From Natronolimnobius baerhuensis (lineage in GTDB: Archaea > Halobacteriota > Halobacteria > Halobacteriales > Natrialbaceae), in contig NZ_MWPH01000002.1 of the NCBI RefSeq assembly GCF_002177135.1, forward strand, positions 310,001-374,000: a stretch of DNA of 64,000 nt, in the 5' to 3' direction. Each line of letters begins with the position of its first letter. Position 1 is the first letter of the stretch. A program made the position numbers and the translations under genes. Positions 23,108-33,062 of the stretch are shown here, piece after piece. The notes below the pieces were generated by a model, which did no database searches, was not told the DNA's origin, and saw nothing but the letters and a program-made list of their open reading frames with translations.

Positions 23108-24031
23108 CTACACCAGCACGCGCTCGAGCGACACCGCCACGCCGTCCGTCGCCTCGCCGTCACGGTCACCGACGAACTCGCCGAGACAGATCGCGGCCCC
23201 ATTCGGCATGTAACACGCAACGAGATCACCAGACTCGAGATCATCACTGACCTCGAGCACGCCCGGTTCGTACACCGGCGCACCGTGTGCGACTTCGCGG
23301 GCGGCGTTTTCGGCGATCAGAACGCGTGGCAGGTCCTCGAGAATCCGTTCAGCGGGATCGACGATGTCGAACAGGGGCTCGGGGTCGTCGTCCTCGAGCC
23401 AGAACGCGAGTGCATCCAGAAACTCGTAGGGAGTGTGCAGGTCGCGGTCGTCAAACGGCGTCGTCGCCGTTCGTCGCAGATGCCCCATGTGTGCGCCAGT
23501 GCCAAGCGCCAGTCCGAGGTCGTGACAGAGTTTCCGGACGTAGGTGCCACTCTCACAGCGAATGCGAAGCAGAAGTTGGCGATCCTCGTCGTTTCGCTCG
23601 AGTAAGTCGAGGTCGTAGATTTCACGGACGCGCAGGCGACGCGAAACGGCGCTTTTTCGCGGTGGCTTCTGATAGAGCGGCCCCTCGAACTCGTCGATCA
23701 CCGACTCGGCATCGGCCGGAATCGATCCGTGGCACTCGAGGACGGAAACGTACTCTTTCGACCCCTCGAGAAAGACCTGTGCAAGCCGGGTTGCATCACC
23801 AAGCATGATCGGGAGACAGCCGGTGACTTTCGGATCGAGCGTCCCCGCGTGGGCAGCGCGATCAATCGTTGTATCGACACCGCGGTCGGCGAGCGTGTCG
23901 TCGACGGCATCGCGAAGCCAGCCGCTGAGCTGGTGAGAGGACGGCCCTGGTGGTTTATCGAGGTTGACGACGCCGAAGCTGAGGAGTTCGGCGGGCGAGC
24001 GGTCGTCGGGTGGACCACGCAGTTCAGTCAT
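23108..24031 (-). CDS. truB: tRNA/rRNA pseudouridine synthase, Cbf5/TruB family
   Basis: 307 aa. The TruB catalytic core is seen in LLSFGVVNLDKPPGPSSHQL and HAGTLDPKVTGCLPIMLGDA (catalytic Asp in GTLD, near residue 69), followed by the C-terminal PUA domain (about 215-300, GAPVYEPGVLEVSDDLESGD). In archaea this is the catalytic subunit of H/ACA guide ribonucleoproteins with Nop10, Gar1 and L7Ae, and it also modifies U55 of tRNA. The stop-to-start gap from cmk is 3 bases, the conserved cmk-truB arrangement. Confidence 0.93.
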   Translation of the reverse strand: MTELRGPPDDRSPAELLSFGVVNLDKPPGPSSHQLSGWLRDAVDDTLADRGVDTTIDRAAHAGTLDPKVTGCLPIMLGDATRLAQVFLEGSKEYVSVLECHGSIPADAESVIDEFEGPLYQKPPRKSAVSRRLRVREIYDLDLLERNDEDRQLLLRIRCESGTYVRKLCHDLGLALGTGAHMGHLRRTATTPFDDRDLHTPYEFLDALAFWLEDDDPEPLFDIVDPAERILEDLPRVLIAENAAREVAHGAPVYEPGVLEVSDDLESGDLVACYMPNGAAICLGEFVGDRDGEATDGVAVSLERVLV

Positions 24032-24034
24032 CGA

Positions 24035-24610
24035 TCAGAACTCGTACTCGAGGTCAAGGTCAGCTTTCCCTTCGTCGCCGTCATCGTCGTACTCCTCGAC
24101 GGCAGTCACGAGCATATCGAGCACTGCGTCGGGGTTCCAGCGAGCAGTGTTGACTGAGAGATCATAGATCGTCAGATCGCGAATATCGATCTCGTAATAG
24201 TCCTCGTAGCGCTGGGCTTCGCTGGCTTCGCGTGCTTTTGTCTCCTCGGTCGCACGAACGGGATCTTTGTCCTCGCGGTCGGCAATCCGTTCGCCCCGAA
24301 CCGCTGCCGGCGCATCGAGCCAGAACTTGAAATCGGCTTCGTCGCCTGCGAGCCACCCCGCAAGTCGTGACTCGAGGACGAGATCGTCCTCTGTCACCGC
24401 GATGTCGCGCAGACGGCGGTCGAGATCGCGGTCGATCTCGTCGTTTTCCTCGGCCAGTTTATTGAACTCGAGAGGCGTATAGCCGCGTTCATCGGCCAGT
24501 TCACGGAAGATATCGCCACCGCTGACGTGGTCGAGATCGAACGCATCAGCAAGCAACTCCGCAGTCGTACTCTTCCCGCTGCCCGGCGGGCCGGAGACGG
24601 TTAGTAACAT
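24035..24610 (-). CDS. cmk: (d)CMP kinase, archaeal type
   Basis: 191 aa from the ATG at 24610; the longer frame to 24676 has no family support. Walker A GPPGSGKS at residues 7-14, then [15 protein letters not shown] (substrate-binding) and the LID-like region [19 protein letters not shown] (about 110-130). It phosphorylates CMP and dCMP with ATP for pyrimidine nucleotide supply. Co-located with truB and DUF106 as in other archaea. Confidence 0.93.
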   Translation of the reverse strand: MLLTVSGPPGSGKSTTAELLADAFDLDHVSGGDIFRELADERGYTPLEFNKLAEENDEIDRDLDRRLRDIAVTEDDLVLESRLAGWLAGDEADFKFWLDAPAAVRGERIADREDKDPVRATEETKAREASEAQRYEDYYEIDIRDLTIYDLSVNTARWNPDAVLDMLVTAVEEYDDDGDEGKADLDLEYEF

Positions 24611-24741
24611 ACTGGTTCTGCGACGTGGCCGGTAAAATGGGTTTTGAATCCCTCGAGGTGTTATCTCTGGGTCCACGCACGGCTACATGATCACTACCCG
24701 CGAGAAACCGGAGTCGATATCGACGTTAGACGCGCTCGAGA

Positions 24742-25698
24742 TCAGGTCCCCGAGGGCGTCATATCGATGTTGAGCGACTTTCGCAGCAGTTGCGTAAAGC
24801 CCATCGAGCAGAGGAAGTACCAGACAATCCAACCCCACATTGGACCGATCAGTCCTCTGTGGAGGTCGACCTCGCCAGCGATTGGCATGACCATCGTCAG
24901 TTCGGCTGGGGCGACGTGACCGTCGAGGATTTTCCAGTACATCCAGAGGAACAGTGGGATGGTAAAGAGCATAATCCAGACCATCGGGCGGAACTGCTCT
25001 TTGAACATGCCAAGGTTATCGGCCATCGCTTCCATCTGCTCCTCGCGAGCGCGTTCCATCTCGTTGTCGATGCGCTCGATTTCTGCGTCGCTTGCATCGC
25101 GCTCTTCGGCTTCCTTTTTGCGTTCGCGGATGTCCTTTTGCTTTTCCTGCATGGCCTTCATCCGCTGTTGGTACTTGCCCATGATCTCCGGATTCATCAG
25201 GTTCGCCTGCAACAGCGTCGAATACAGGCCAGTCAGCAGGGCAACGGAGAGAATCACGGCATAGAACGGGAGCGCCGCGTCAAGCGGTGCGAGGGCGACA
25301 TCGAGCGTGGTTCCAACCGTATCGCGGACGGAATCGAACCAGTAGCCAACCATCAACAGGACGGAGCCAACCGCAGCCAGCTTATCCCACTGAGACCACT
25401 TCGACTCCTCTGGGTCAATATCGACGTCTGCACCGGGCAAGTCACCATCGGTGCCATCACCGTCGAGTGCCTCATCGTAGGCCTCGCGGTCGGCGATTTC
25501 GAACCCTTCGGTCCCATCGACCAGCACTCCTTTCTCAATCAGCCGACCCCACTGTCCGCTCGTCAGGTCGTCATTGACGTCCTGCCACTGGACCTCCCCG
25601 CCGTTCTCGTCGGCCGCCTCGCGGATGGCCTGGAGGGCACCGTCCATCTCAGAATCCTCGCGGACGAGGGCGTTGATTTTCTCGGCTGTACGCGTCAT
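24742..25698 (-). CDS. DUF106 membrane protein (YidC/EMC3-related)
   Basis: 318 aa. The N-terminal about 120 residues are soluble and acidic, then membrane helices appear at about 150-180 (LPFYAVILSVALLTGLYSTL), 238-258 (VWIMLFTIPLFLWMYWKIL) and 292-310. Between the first and second lies a long charged coiled-coil with KYQQRMKAMQEKQKDIRERK (about 190-230). This is the archaeal relative of the YidC/Oxa1/Get1/EMC3 insertases, which help membrane protein insertion at the translocon. It is normally near secY; here it is separated from secY by oxidase and pilin genes. Confidence 0.9.
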   Translation of the reverse strand: MTRTAEKINALVREDSEMDGALQAIREAADENGGEVQWQDVNDDLTSGQWGRLIEKGVLVDGTEGFEIADREAYDEALDGDGTDGDLPGADVDIDPEESKWSQWDKLAAVGSVLLMVGYWFDSVRDTVGTTLDVALAPLDAALPFYAVILSVALLTGLYSTLLQANLMNPEIMGKYQQRMKAMQEKQKDIRERKKEAEERDASDAEIERIDNEMERAREEQMEAMADNLGMFKEQFRPMVWIMLFTIPLFLWMYWKILDGHVAPAELTMVMPIAGEVDLHRGLIGPMWGWIVWYFLCSMGFTQLLRKSLNIDMTPSGT

Positions 25699-26052
25699 CT
25701 GATTTGTGCTAGGGTACGTCCGGTATACAAGTGTTTATCTTCGGGTGGAGCATTGCCGACGAGTTGAACTGAGACGGACTGCTGTCTTGATGTCGTAGGA
25801 CTACCAGTACTGGCGGACAGCAAGCGTATGGATAGTCTGCCGTAATTATATTCTACTTCTCACACTACTCAAGTCCCTCACCTATTAATATCTATAAGGT
25901 AATCTGTCAACAATAGTTATGTTCGACATAGACTGCTTAATTCGTTATTCTCGGATTAGAGCTGACGCGAAAACCAATATTCAGCCACATATTTAATCCC
26001 ACGAATACAAACAGTAATTAAACATGTATTGGTACCCTACACTTTAATATCA
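25699..26052. other. AT-rich intergenic region before the pilin-like genes
   Basis: No gene seen. The right half (25840-26050) is markedly AT-rich, with TATA-like stretches ATATTTAATCC (about 25988-25998) and ACTTTAATATC (26041-26051). The first lies about 60 bases before the chosen ATG at 26053 and is the likely promoter for the 752-aa protein. The left part should hold the leftward DUF106 promoter. Confidence 0.5.
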
Positions 26053-28311
26053 ATGAGAATTAACAGACACTCAATGAATTGGGAAGGAAGCAGTGGAAAC
26101 AACATTGGGATTCCAAAGAGTTGGACAAATTCTAGAGGGGGTGCGGAACTTGTCGGCGTTGTACTGCTGATAGGGTTCGTTCTTGTGAGTGCAACTGCTG
26201 TTGTCGCCGTTGGTTCGACGGCCCTGAGTGCAGTTGAAGGACAGTCGGAGTCAGAACAGACGCACAACGAGTTTGAGTCGATTTCAGAACGTATCGATAC
26301 ATCGCTCCAGTCCAACGATCCGAATTCGATGGCTAATTTGCAGAGCCAATTCGAATTTTCGGAAGGGGCGGAAATAACGGTGTACGAGGATGGAACCAAT
26401 GTCTCGGAGACGAACACAGGACAACTGCGCCACAACGAAATCGTCTACGAGGGAGGGTTAGTTGTCGAAGATGGGCAAGTTATCGATTCCCCTCACTTCC
26501 AATTCAATGACGGCCATTCGATGGTTCAACTCCCAACTATCATCAATTATGAAGACAGCGGGAGTTTCGACGGCGAAATTCGACCACAGACTGTGAATAC
26601 ACCGACACTTGATCCTGATGACTCTCTCACAATCGAAATTGAGAGTGAGTATTCTGAACAGTGGAAACATCAATTTGATGCTGCAAACGCAACCGTCTCC
26701 GAGCATAACGGGGTCGTAACCGTTGAGTATGATATCGAAGACTCAAGAGCGAGTGACATTACGTATGCTTTGAGCGTAGGACTATCTGATGAGTCGTCGT
26801 TTGGTTTGAACGACATTCCAGATACGCATGTTGAAAGTTACGACAATAATGAATACGACAAAAACAATCCACGTAATAAGGCAACGGTTGCGGTCGACGC
26901 GGATGGCGGAAATGTTGGTGGTGACCTAATGGTACGAGGTGAACTAATTTCCTCTGGAGAACCAGTCAACGACGGGCCACCTCATGTTACGATAACCGAG
27001 GGTGCCGACCAAGTCGACGAAATCCCCGAACCTACACCAACGACAGAATTGTTAATCGATGTTAACGATGTTACGAATATCCTTGGGGTAGAAACGTATG
27101 CCAGCGGTACTGATCTGACAGGTGGTATCTATTATACTGACGGGTCCGAATCGCTCAAGGGCGATATCGAGGTAACTGACCAATCGATACTGATAGTCGA
27201 TGGCGACCTCGAAATCGAAGACGGCGACGTCCTGGCTAATGATGCACTCGATATACATGTCCACGGAGAATTGACGCTCACTGACTCAACAATCCGAACA
27301 GATGGACCACATCAGGGTGATCAGGTGTCCGTCTTCGTCAAGGATGATGTCAACATCAACGATGAGGTCTCGATGACTGGCTTACTCTACGGGACGGAAT
27401 CGACCCTCGAAATCGATTCTCCCCAATTTAATCTGTACGGAGGCGTCACAGTTGACGACATCAAGCGCGCGGGTAATCCTGGTCGGGGTAACGTTGATGA
27501 CTACTTCAATCTGTACTACGATGAGACGCTCAAGGGAGAAGCACCATACGCCACCACGAACGTTCCTGGCAGCCCTCTCGAAACATATTTCGAAAATCAC
27601 GATGGGGCAGTTCACAATGGAGACCTCCACGTTGACGGCGATCCCGACGGGTTGTTCGATGACGATTTACTCGTGAAAGGCTCTGCTACCATAGAAGATC
27701 CTTGGAGCGACCACTCCGGATCGCTACTCGTTGAAGACGGTGCCGATATCCAAAGGACGACCATCGAAGACGATCTCGTCGTCGTAGATGACCTCGACAT
27801 CGATGGTGGTGTCGTCAAAGGCGATATCTGGGTCGACGGAGACGCGACGATCACAAACGAACTGAATATACACGGCGATTTGTTCGTCAACGGCGATGTG
27901 ACTGTCAAAGGCGGCACATTAGACGGAGATGTCTACGTTACCGGCAATCTCAATATCAACGGTAATCCTAACTTCAACGGTGGTGATGGTCTGCACGTGC
28001 TAGGTGATTTGGAATTTGATGGTGAACCGATCAGTATGACCGCGTATATTAACGGAGACGCAACTATCAGGAATAGCATTAACGACGATCTTCACGTAGC
28101 AGGCGACGTAACGTGTGATGGTGGCACCATCACTGGCGAGTTGTACGTTGGGGGAGACTCGGATAATTGTAATTCAGACCCCAAAGAAAATCCAGCTTCA
28201 CCAGTTCTTCCCGGTATGATCCTCGATACACCAAATATAATGGAATTCCAACTTCATGAAAATGAGATTCATCATTTCGATATCCGTTTTGCGGAAGTCA
28301 ACCTTGAGTAA
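26053..28311 (+). CDS. Pilin-like N-terminus fused to bactofilin-like repeat domain
   Basis: 752 aa from the ATG at 26053; a TTG at 26029 is less likely. After a 27-residue polar leader comes RGGAELVGVVLLIGFVLVSA (about 28-47), a type IV pilin-like H-domain, then a polar ectodomain resembling its neighbour. The C-terminal 400 residues carry repeated short strands such as GDLEIEDGDVL, LVVVDDLDIDGGVVKGDIWV and DGDATITNELNIHGDLFVNG, the pattern of bactofilin or polymer-forming beta-helix domains. Probably a surface-anchored structural or adhesion protein. The gene is lower in G+C than the flanking housekeeping genes. Confidence 0.65.
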   Translation: MRINRHSMNWEGSSGNNIGIPKSWTNSRGGAELVGVVLLIGFVLVSATAVVAVGSTALSAVEGQSESEQTHNEFESISERIDTSLQSNDPNSMANLQSQFEFSEGAEITVYEDGTNVSETNTGQLRHNEIVYEGGLVVEDGQVIDSPHFQFNDGHSMVQLPTIINYEDSGSFDGEIRPQTVNTPTLDPDDSLTIEIESEYSEQWKHQFDAANATVSEHNGVVTVEYDIEDSRASDITYALSVGLSDESSFGLNDIPDTHVESYDNNEYDKNNPRNKATVAVDADGGNVGGDLMVRGELISSGEPVNDGPPHVTITEGADQVDEIPEPTPTTELLIDVNDVTNILGVETYASGTDLTGGIYYTDGSESLKGDIEVTDQSILIVDGDLEIEDGDVLANDALDIHVHGELTLTDSTIRTDGPHQGDQVSVFVKDDVNINDEVSMTGLLYGTESTLEIDSPQFNLYGGVTVDDIKRAGNPGRGNVDDYFNLYYDETLKGEAPYATTNVPGSPLETYFENHDGAVHNGDLHVDGDPDGLFDDDLLVKGSATIEDPWSDHSGSLLVEDGADIQRTTIEDDLVVVDDLDIDGGVVKGDIWVDGDATITNELNIHGDLFVNGDVTVKGGTLDGDVYVTGNLNINGNPNFNGGDGLHVLGDLEFDGEPISMTAYINGDATIRNSINDDLHVAGDVTCDGGTITGELYVGGDSDNCNSDPKENPASPVLPGMILDTPNIMEFQLHENEIHHFDIRFAEVNLE

Positions 28312-28650
28312 CAAGATAGATTCGCCAGCACAATAATTTACTGCCACTGATGTCAGCTTATCTCCCAGGTTTCCACGTACGAAGACGGTCAGGGTAATTG
28401 ACACGGTATTATGGATAACCACTCGAGTATAGACGAGACAGAAATCTGAGTGACAAAGTCGGCGTACTACCGTAGCCCCCATTATATAATAACACCAACA
28501 ATTTATTCTGTAGTTTTGTGAATTAAACCGTTAAAATGCAGTATTCGGCAGGGGCTTCCCTGATGAAATCTATCTGTGGACGGTAGTAAACGGTCCCAAA
28601 GTATTTGATCAGACGAGTCTATTATTAATTGGATATTCCATGGTCTGTGC
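28312..28650. other. Intergenic region with promoter of the second pilin-like gene
   Basis: No gene supported. TATA-like stretch CATTATATAATAAC at about 28480-28494, about 155 bases before the ATG at 28651, is the best promoter candidate; ATTATTAATTGG (about 28620-28631) is an alternative much closer to the start. Composition is AT-rich like the neighbours. Confidence 0.45.
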
Positions 28651-30168
28651 ATGGTTTTCCGTCGTGAGGACGACGTGGCTGATTCAGAAACTCGTGGCCA
28701 GTCTACGCTCATCGGCGTCGTCCTATTGATCGGTATGGTGGCTACACTCAGTCTCACTTTCTTCTTCGTCGCTGGAGATGCCGTTGCGTCCCTCGAGCAC
28801 CAAGCAGAAGACGAGCGAGTCGAAGGAGCATTCGTCGAACTCAGTCAACAACTCCAGACTGCTTCCTCGAGCAACGACATCTCGAGGACGATTGACCTCG
28901 ACGTTGGACAGGATGGGGCAGTCGTTCGCGAGGAGACTGGTAACATTACCGTGAATTCAGATGCGCTGGACGACGATGCGATAGACGATATGACAATCGG
29001 GACGATTGAATACGAGAGTACTGATGGAACGGTACTCGCGTACGAAGCGGGAGCGGTGTTCCGCGAGAAAGGAAACGAGACACAGGTCGTGTCGGCACCG
29101 CCGATTCACTACGATCTGGTCACGCAAACACTCACGCTTCCGGTTGTAACGGCAACTGGCGATGACCGCCTCGGTGGCGGTGATGTGACGTTTTCGAAAC
29201 ATGAGACAAAGACGTTTCAGGATGCAAACGTCGTTGAAAACGAGAGCGTCGAGATAACGATTCAGAGTGAGTACTATCGCGGGTGGGAATCGTTCTTCCG
29301 GACTGAAGCGGGTGACACCTCCGTTCAATCTGTTGATCACGACAATCAAACACTCGAGGTGCAGGTCGGCTATCTCGATATTGAGGATGCCTACGAAGAT
29401 GGGTTCCTGCTTGCAGAACGGCCAACGGATGATGATATCCATCAGAATGCAGACATCGACGAGGAGGACATCGAAACCGGAGCGATGCCTGAACTCGACG
29501 AAATTATCGACGAAATCGTTGACGACATCATCGACGACGTCGAAAGCGGCGAAGAGGACGCACAGTCACTGTCGGAAACCGATCAAACACTGACTGATAC
29601 TGGTTCCTATTGGGTTGACGACGACCTCGAGATAGCGAGCGAGGATCGACTGGAATTTGACATTTCCGATGGGAATTCAACAGTCGTCGTCGATGGAAAC
29701 GTAACTGTCAGTGGCGAACTCATTGCTGATGCTGCTGAGACAGACCACGAGTTGAAACTCTACACGACGGGGAACGTCCACATCGATGCTGGCGAGGTGT
29801 CGGTGACTGACGGGAACGCAACGAATCTCCAGTTCTACGGAACGTCAGACGCACATATCGGCTTTGGAACGGGTGGAACTACCTACGAGGGAACGTTGTA
29901 CGCACCACGAGATTCCCCATGGGACGGACAGGAAAACGAAGTGTATCCGACAGAATGTCAGGCACAGGTCTGTATGCAATCGAACGTAGAGGTCACCGGT
30001 GCCATCGTCGCTCGCTCACTTGATGCTCACTCGTCGTCCGTCACGGTCGAACATGATCCAGCGCTTATCGATAACGAAATCAGTCTCTACAGTGAGGAGT
30101 ACGAACTCCCGCCACAATTGACGTACCTCAATGTCGCACACCATGAAATTGGTGTGAGAAATAACTAA
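28651..30168 (+). CDS. Pilin-like surface protein (DUF7289-like)
   Basis: 505 aa. Leader VADSETRGQSTLIGVVLLIGMV (split at the helix start about residue 19) leads to a hydrophobic helix of about 25 residues, then a large Asp/Glu-rich ectodomain with blocks shared with the upstream paralogue (EITIQSEYYRGWESFF here, IEIESEYSEQWKHQF there). The C-terminus has short strands (STVVVDGNVTVSGELIADAA, GNVHIDAGEVSVTDGNAT) like the bactofilin-type region of the neighbour but fewer. Probably exported and anchored at the cell surface; the number of the DUF is from memory. Confidence 0.7.
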   Translation: MVFRREDDVADSETRGQSTLIGVVLLIGMVATLSLTFFFVAGDAVASLEHQAEDERVEGAFVELSQQLQTASSSNDISRTIDLDVGQDGAVVREETGNITVNSDALDDDAIDDMTIGTIEYESTDGTVLAYEAGAVFREKGNETQVVSAPPIHYDLVTQTLTLPVVTATGDDRLGGGDVTFSKHETKTFQDANVVENESVEITIQSEYYRGWESFFRTEAGDTSVQSVDHDNQTLEVQVGYLDIEDAYEDGFLLAERPTDDDIHQNADIDEEDIETGAMPELDEIIDEIVDDIIDDVESGEEDAQSLSETDQTLTDTGSYWVDDDLEIASEDRLEFDISDGNSTVVVDGNVTVSGELIADAAETDHELKLYTTGNVHIDAGEVSVTDGNATNLQFYGTSDAHIGFGTGGTTYEGTLYAPRDSPWDGQENEVYPTECQAQVCMQSNVEVTGAIVARSLDAHSSSVTVEHDPALIDNEISLYSEEYELPPQLTYLNVAHHEIGVRNN

Positions 30169-30181
30169 AACAGCAGTATTC

Positions 30182-30817
30182 TCAGGCTGCGTCCTCGATA
30201 GTCGCTTTCACGTCTTCCCAGACGTCCGCAGGCGCTTGCTCACCGTCGACGCGCTCGAGCAGTCCCGCCTCCTCGTAGTGGTCGATGACCGGCTCCGTGT
30301 TCTCTCGGTAGACACGCAGCCGTTCCTTGACCGTGTCCTCGGTGTCGTCATCGCGCTGGACGAGTCGCTCTTCGACGTCGGGATCCTCCGCCGGATCGTA
30401 CTCAACGTGATAGATATCGCCGGTTTCGGGGTCGAGACGGCGGCCAGTCAGGCGGTGGACGAGTTCGTCCTCGCTGACGTCAAGCAAGAGCACGAGGTCG
30501 AGGTCAGTCATGTCCTCGAGTTCTTCGGCCTGTTCCTGATTGCGTGGGTAGCCGTCAAGGACGAACCCATTCGCCTGTGAGAGTGCTTCGTCGACGATGG
30601 CGTTGACAACTGCGTCGGGGACGAGTTCGCCCTGGTCCATGTACTCGCCGGGCGTGTCGTACTCCATGTCCATATCGGAGATGTCCATCTGCTTGTTCGA
30701 GCGGAGTGCGTCGCCGGTCGTGATGTGATCGATGTCGAACTCCTCGGTGATCTTTGCGCTCTGGGTTCCCTTTCCTGCCCCGGGGGCACCCATAATCAGC
30801 AGTCGTGGTTGTGCCAT
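30182..30817 (-). CDS. adk: Adenylate kinase
   Basis: 211 aa from the ATG at 30817. Walker A GAPGAGKGTQ at residues 9-18, AMP-site DHITTGDALR, NMP helix DGYPRN near 89, and LID region LTGRRLDPETGDIYHV (about 123-138), without the Cys4 zinc site. It interconverts ATP plus AMP with two ADP. Bacterial-type adenylate kinase is usual in haloarchaea. It is transcribed away from the divergently placed 152-aa gene, 58 bases upstream. Confidence 0.95.
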   Translation of the reverse strand: MAQPRLLIMGAPGAGKGTQSAKITEEFDIDHITTGDALRSNKQMDISDMDMEYDTPGEYMDQGELVPDAVVNAIVDEALSQANGFVLDGYPRNQEQAEELEDMTDLDLVLLLDVSEDELVHRLTGRRLDPETGDIYHVEYDPAEDPDVEERLVQRDDDTEDTVKERLRVYRENTEPVIDHYEEAGLLERVDGEQAPADVWEDVKATIEDAA

Positions 30818-30875
30818 ACCCCGATGTTCACCGGCGTCGCATAAAGGCTTAAAGAAACGCCCACAAGGATACCGT

Positions 30876-31334
30876 ATGACCAGATTCGACGCCACCGAGC
30901 CTGCTGATCGGCAGCAACTGTACGCCGATGCCATTACAGCCCACCGCGAACGGGGCAGTGGCTACCTGACGCTCGAGGTCGATACCGAACTCCTCAAAAC
31001 TGGCGAGACGGACGCAGACGGAAGCGAGAGTGACGGCGACGATTCGAGTACACACACGTTCGACCCAGAACTTGGCGTCCCCTGGGTACAATTCGGCGAC
31101 GGAACGATCAATCTCGACTGCACGGCCGACGAACTCGAGGAACTCAAAACGGTTCTCGAGGAGTTTGCAGCGTTTACAATCGATGATATCGTTCGTCCCA
31201 ATGATATCGACGGCATCAATGTTCGAATCAGCGCAAACGCCGACCAGAACCGAATTGCACAGTTCATTGAGGCGGTGTTCCGTCAGGTATACGGCCTCCC
31301 CGAGAACGGCCGCGTCTGGGTGACTGAGATCTAA
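30876..31334 (+). CDS. Conserved haloarchaeal protein of unknown function
   Basis: 152 aa from the ATG at 30876. TTTAAG-like AT stretch (GGCTTAAAG, about 30846-30854) about 25 bases before the ATG supports a leaderless start. The protein has an acidic low-complexity insert (about residues 47-62) between two better-structured parts, WVQFGDGTINLDCTADELEE and NRIAQFIEAVFRQVYGLPEN. No family recognised with certainty. Convergent with the amphi-Trp gene. Confidence 0.7.
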   Translation: MTRFDATEPADRQQLYADAITAHRERGSGYLTLEVDTELLKTGETDADGSESDGDDSSTHTFDPELGVPWVQFGDGTINLDCTADELEELKTVLEEFAAFTIDDIVRPNDIDGINVRISANADQNRIAQFIEAVFRQVYGLPENGRVWVTEI

Positions 31335-31341
31335 CAGCGAA

Positions 31342-31632
31342 TTACTCGATAGTCAGTCCGCTATCTCCACCCGCAGACCCGTCATCGCCTTCGTCCCACT
31401 CGAGTTCGAACTCGATGCTTCGCTCGGCATCGCCACCGCTGCTCGAGGTCTCGCGTTCGGCTTTGATCTCGAACGTTGGACGCGGTGGTGGCGAGACGGT
31501 CACGGAGTCACCGCCGGCCTCGAGTGAGATTGGTTCACCGGCCTCGAGGCTGTCGGCGACGGTTCGAAGCGAGTTCGCGATATCACTGCGGTCCATGTCC
31601 TGTTCGAACTTGAAGAGTACTTCTTCGGCCAT
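31342..31632 (-). CDS. Amphi-Trp domain protein
   Basis: 96 aa. MAEEVLFKFEQDMDRSDIAN, then SLRTVADSLEAGEPISL fits the amphi-Trp domain, a short alpha/beta module found in haloarchaea; the tail is acidic and Gly-rich. The role is unknown. The stop is 7 bases from that of the convergent 152-aa gene. Confidence 0.8.
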   Translation of the reverse strand: MAEEVLFKFEQDMDRSDIANSLRTVADSLEAGEPISLEAGGDSVTVSPPPRPTFEIKAERETSSSGGDAERSIEFELEWDEGDDGSAGGDSGLTIE

Positions 31633-32033
31633 ACTGAATAGACGGGAGTTACACTATACAATCTTTCGATCAGTGTCATAGTGTTGCGCGCGAGTGCGGG
31701 AGGACACTTTGAGCGGGGTCTTTGATGGGACATATGATGGGTCTTTGAGTACTTGAAAGAGAGAGTCCCGAACAGGTTCGGATTGTGGCCCGTAATACTC
31801 CCTTGGAGCGCCATGATGAGTCCAGCCCACCGATAGAAAAAAGAGGACTGACTCCTACTCAACGCCCGAGGCACAGACAACGGGGAATCGAACTGCGCGG
31901 ACGAAATCGCTGCGGGCCACCCGATGAGTCGGCCGAACACACGGCCGTTTCCAAATAGATAAGTGCCCCGGGCAACCATCGTCCGACATATAAGCGGCTT
32001 TCAATAGAGGTGAACACAATTTACAGTGCAATT
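31633..32033. promoter_or_regulatory. Intergenic region with cytochrome oxidase promoter
   Basis: 400 bases without a supported gene. A TATA box ACATATAAG at 31987-31995 lies about 40 bases before the ATG of the oxidase subunit II gene, so its mRNA has a short leader. A 160-codon antisense frame overlapping the amphi-Trp gene is rejected as a shadow. Confidence 0.55.
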
Positions 32034-33062
32034 ATGATCCCGATGGAGGTTCGGACGCGTATCGATGTGTTCGAGGATATCTTCCTGGTCTTCCTCGCAC
32101 TCGGTGCACTCGTCGGTATCGTCGTGGTCTCGTATACGCTCTATAACGCGTATAAGTACCGAGACACTGACGAGCGTCCCGACGACGAGGACCTACCAAC
32201 CGTCGGGGAGCTACCGACAGGTGGAAAGGGCGGCAAAAAACTGTTTCTCTCGTTCGGGCTGAGTGCCATCATCGTTATCTCGCTCGTCGTCTGGACGTAC
32301 GGCATGCTGCTGTACGTCGAAGACGGGCCGGACATGGACCCCGAAGACGCAATCGAAATCGAAGTCGAAGGGCAAGCCTTCTCGTGGAACTACGAGTACG
32401 AGAACGGCCTCGAGCCCGGACACCTTGTCGTTCCGGCTGATACCCCAGTCTGGCTCGAGGTGACCTCAATCGACGTCTGGCACAGCTACGGGATTACTGA
32501 CTTACGGGTGAAAGCTGACGCAATCCCCGGTGAGTACGACGAAACCTGGTTCATGGCTGATGAACCGGGCGACTACCGCGCTGAGTGTTTCGAGCTGTGT
32601 GGCTTCGGTCACTCCGGCATGGACGATGACGTCGAAGTCATGAGTCAGGACAGCTACGAGGAGTGGCTCGACGAGCAGTTCACACTGACAATCGATCTCG
32701 AGGACGCTGCCGAAGAGCCGTTCACCGACGGCTTCGAACTTGAACTCGCACACGTCGAGAACGACGAGTTCGAGGACGACCTGAGTGGCACCTACACCGA
32801 GGAGTCCGACGAGTTCGAGAACGGTACCCTCGAGATTACGGAGTTCCGTCAGGGTGGCGACTACGACCTCGTCATTACGCCCGAAGACGGCGACCTCGAA
32901 CCGGTCGAGGATACGATTGACTTCACGAGCGCAACAAGTGAGAGCTACACGCTCGAGGACCCAGACGCTGCGGAAGAAGAGGAGGATGACGAAGAAGAGA
33001 ATGACGAAGACGATGAGGAAACGGACGATGAATCGGACACAGAGGAGGGTGACGACGAATGA
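32034..33062 (+). CDS. coxB: Cytochrome c oxidase subunit II
   Basis: 342 aa from the ATG at 32034, chosen from the TATA position; a GTG at 32010 is possible. Two membrane helices (about 14-36 and 72-92) precede the cupredoxin domain. The CuA ligands are present: His in DVWHSYGI (near 148) and CFELCGFGHSGM (about 188-199). The last about 130 residues extend beyond the usual end into a second beta domain and a very acidic tail (EEEEDDEEENDEDDEETDDE). It accepts electrons from a blue copper protein or similar donor. The stop overlaps the start of the subunit I/III gene by ATGA. Confidence 0.92.
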   Translation: MIPMEVRTRIDVFEDIFLVFLALGALVGIVVVSYTLYNAYKYRDTDERPDDEDLPTVGELPTGGKGGKKLFLSFGLSAIIVISLVVWTYGMLLYVEDGPDMDPEDAIEIEVEGQAFSWNYEYENGLEPGHLVVPADTPVWLEVTSIDVWHSYGITDLRVKADAIPGEYDETWFMADEPGDYRAECFELCGFGHSGMDDDVEVMSQDSYEEWLDEQFTLTIDLEDAAEEPFTDGFELELAHVENDEFEDDLSGTYTEESDEFENGTLEITEFRQGGDYDLVITPEDGDLEPVEDTIDFTSATSESYTLEDPDAAEEEEDDEEENDEDDEETDDESDTEEGDDE

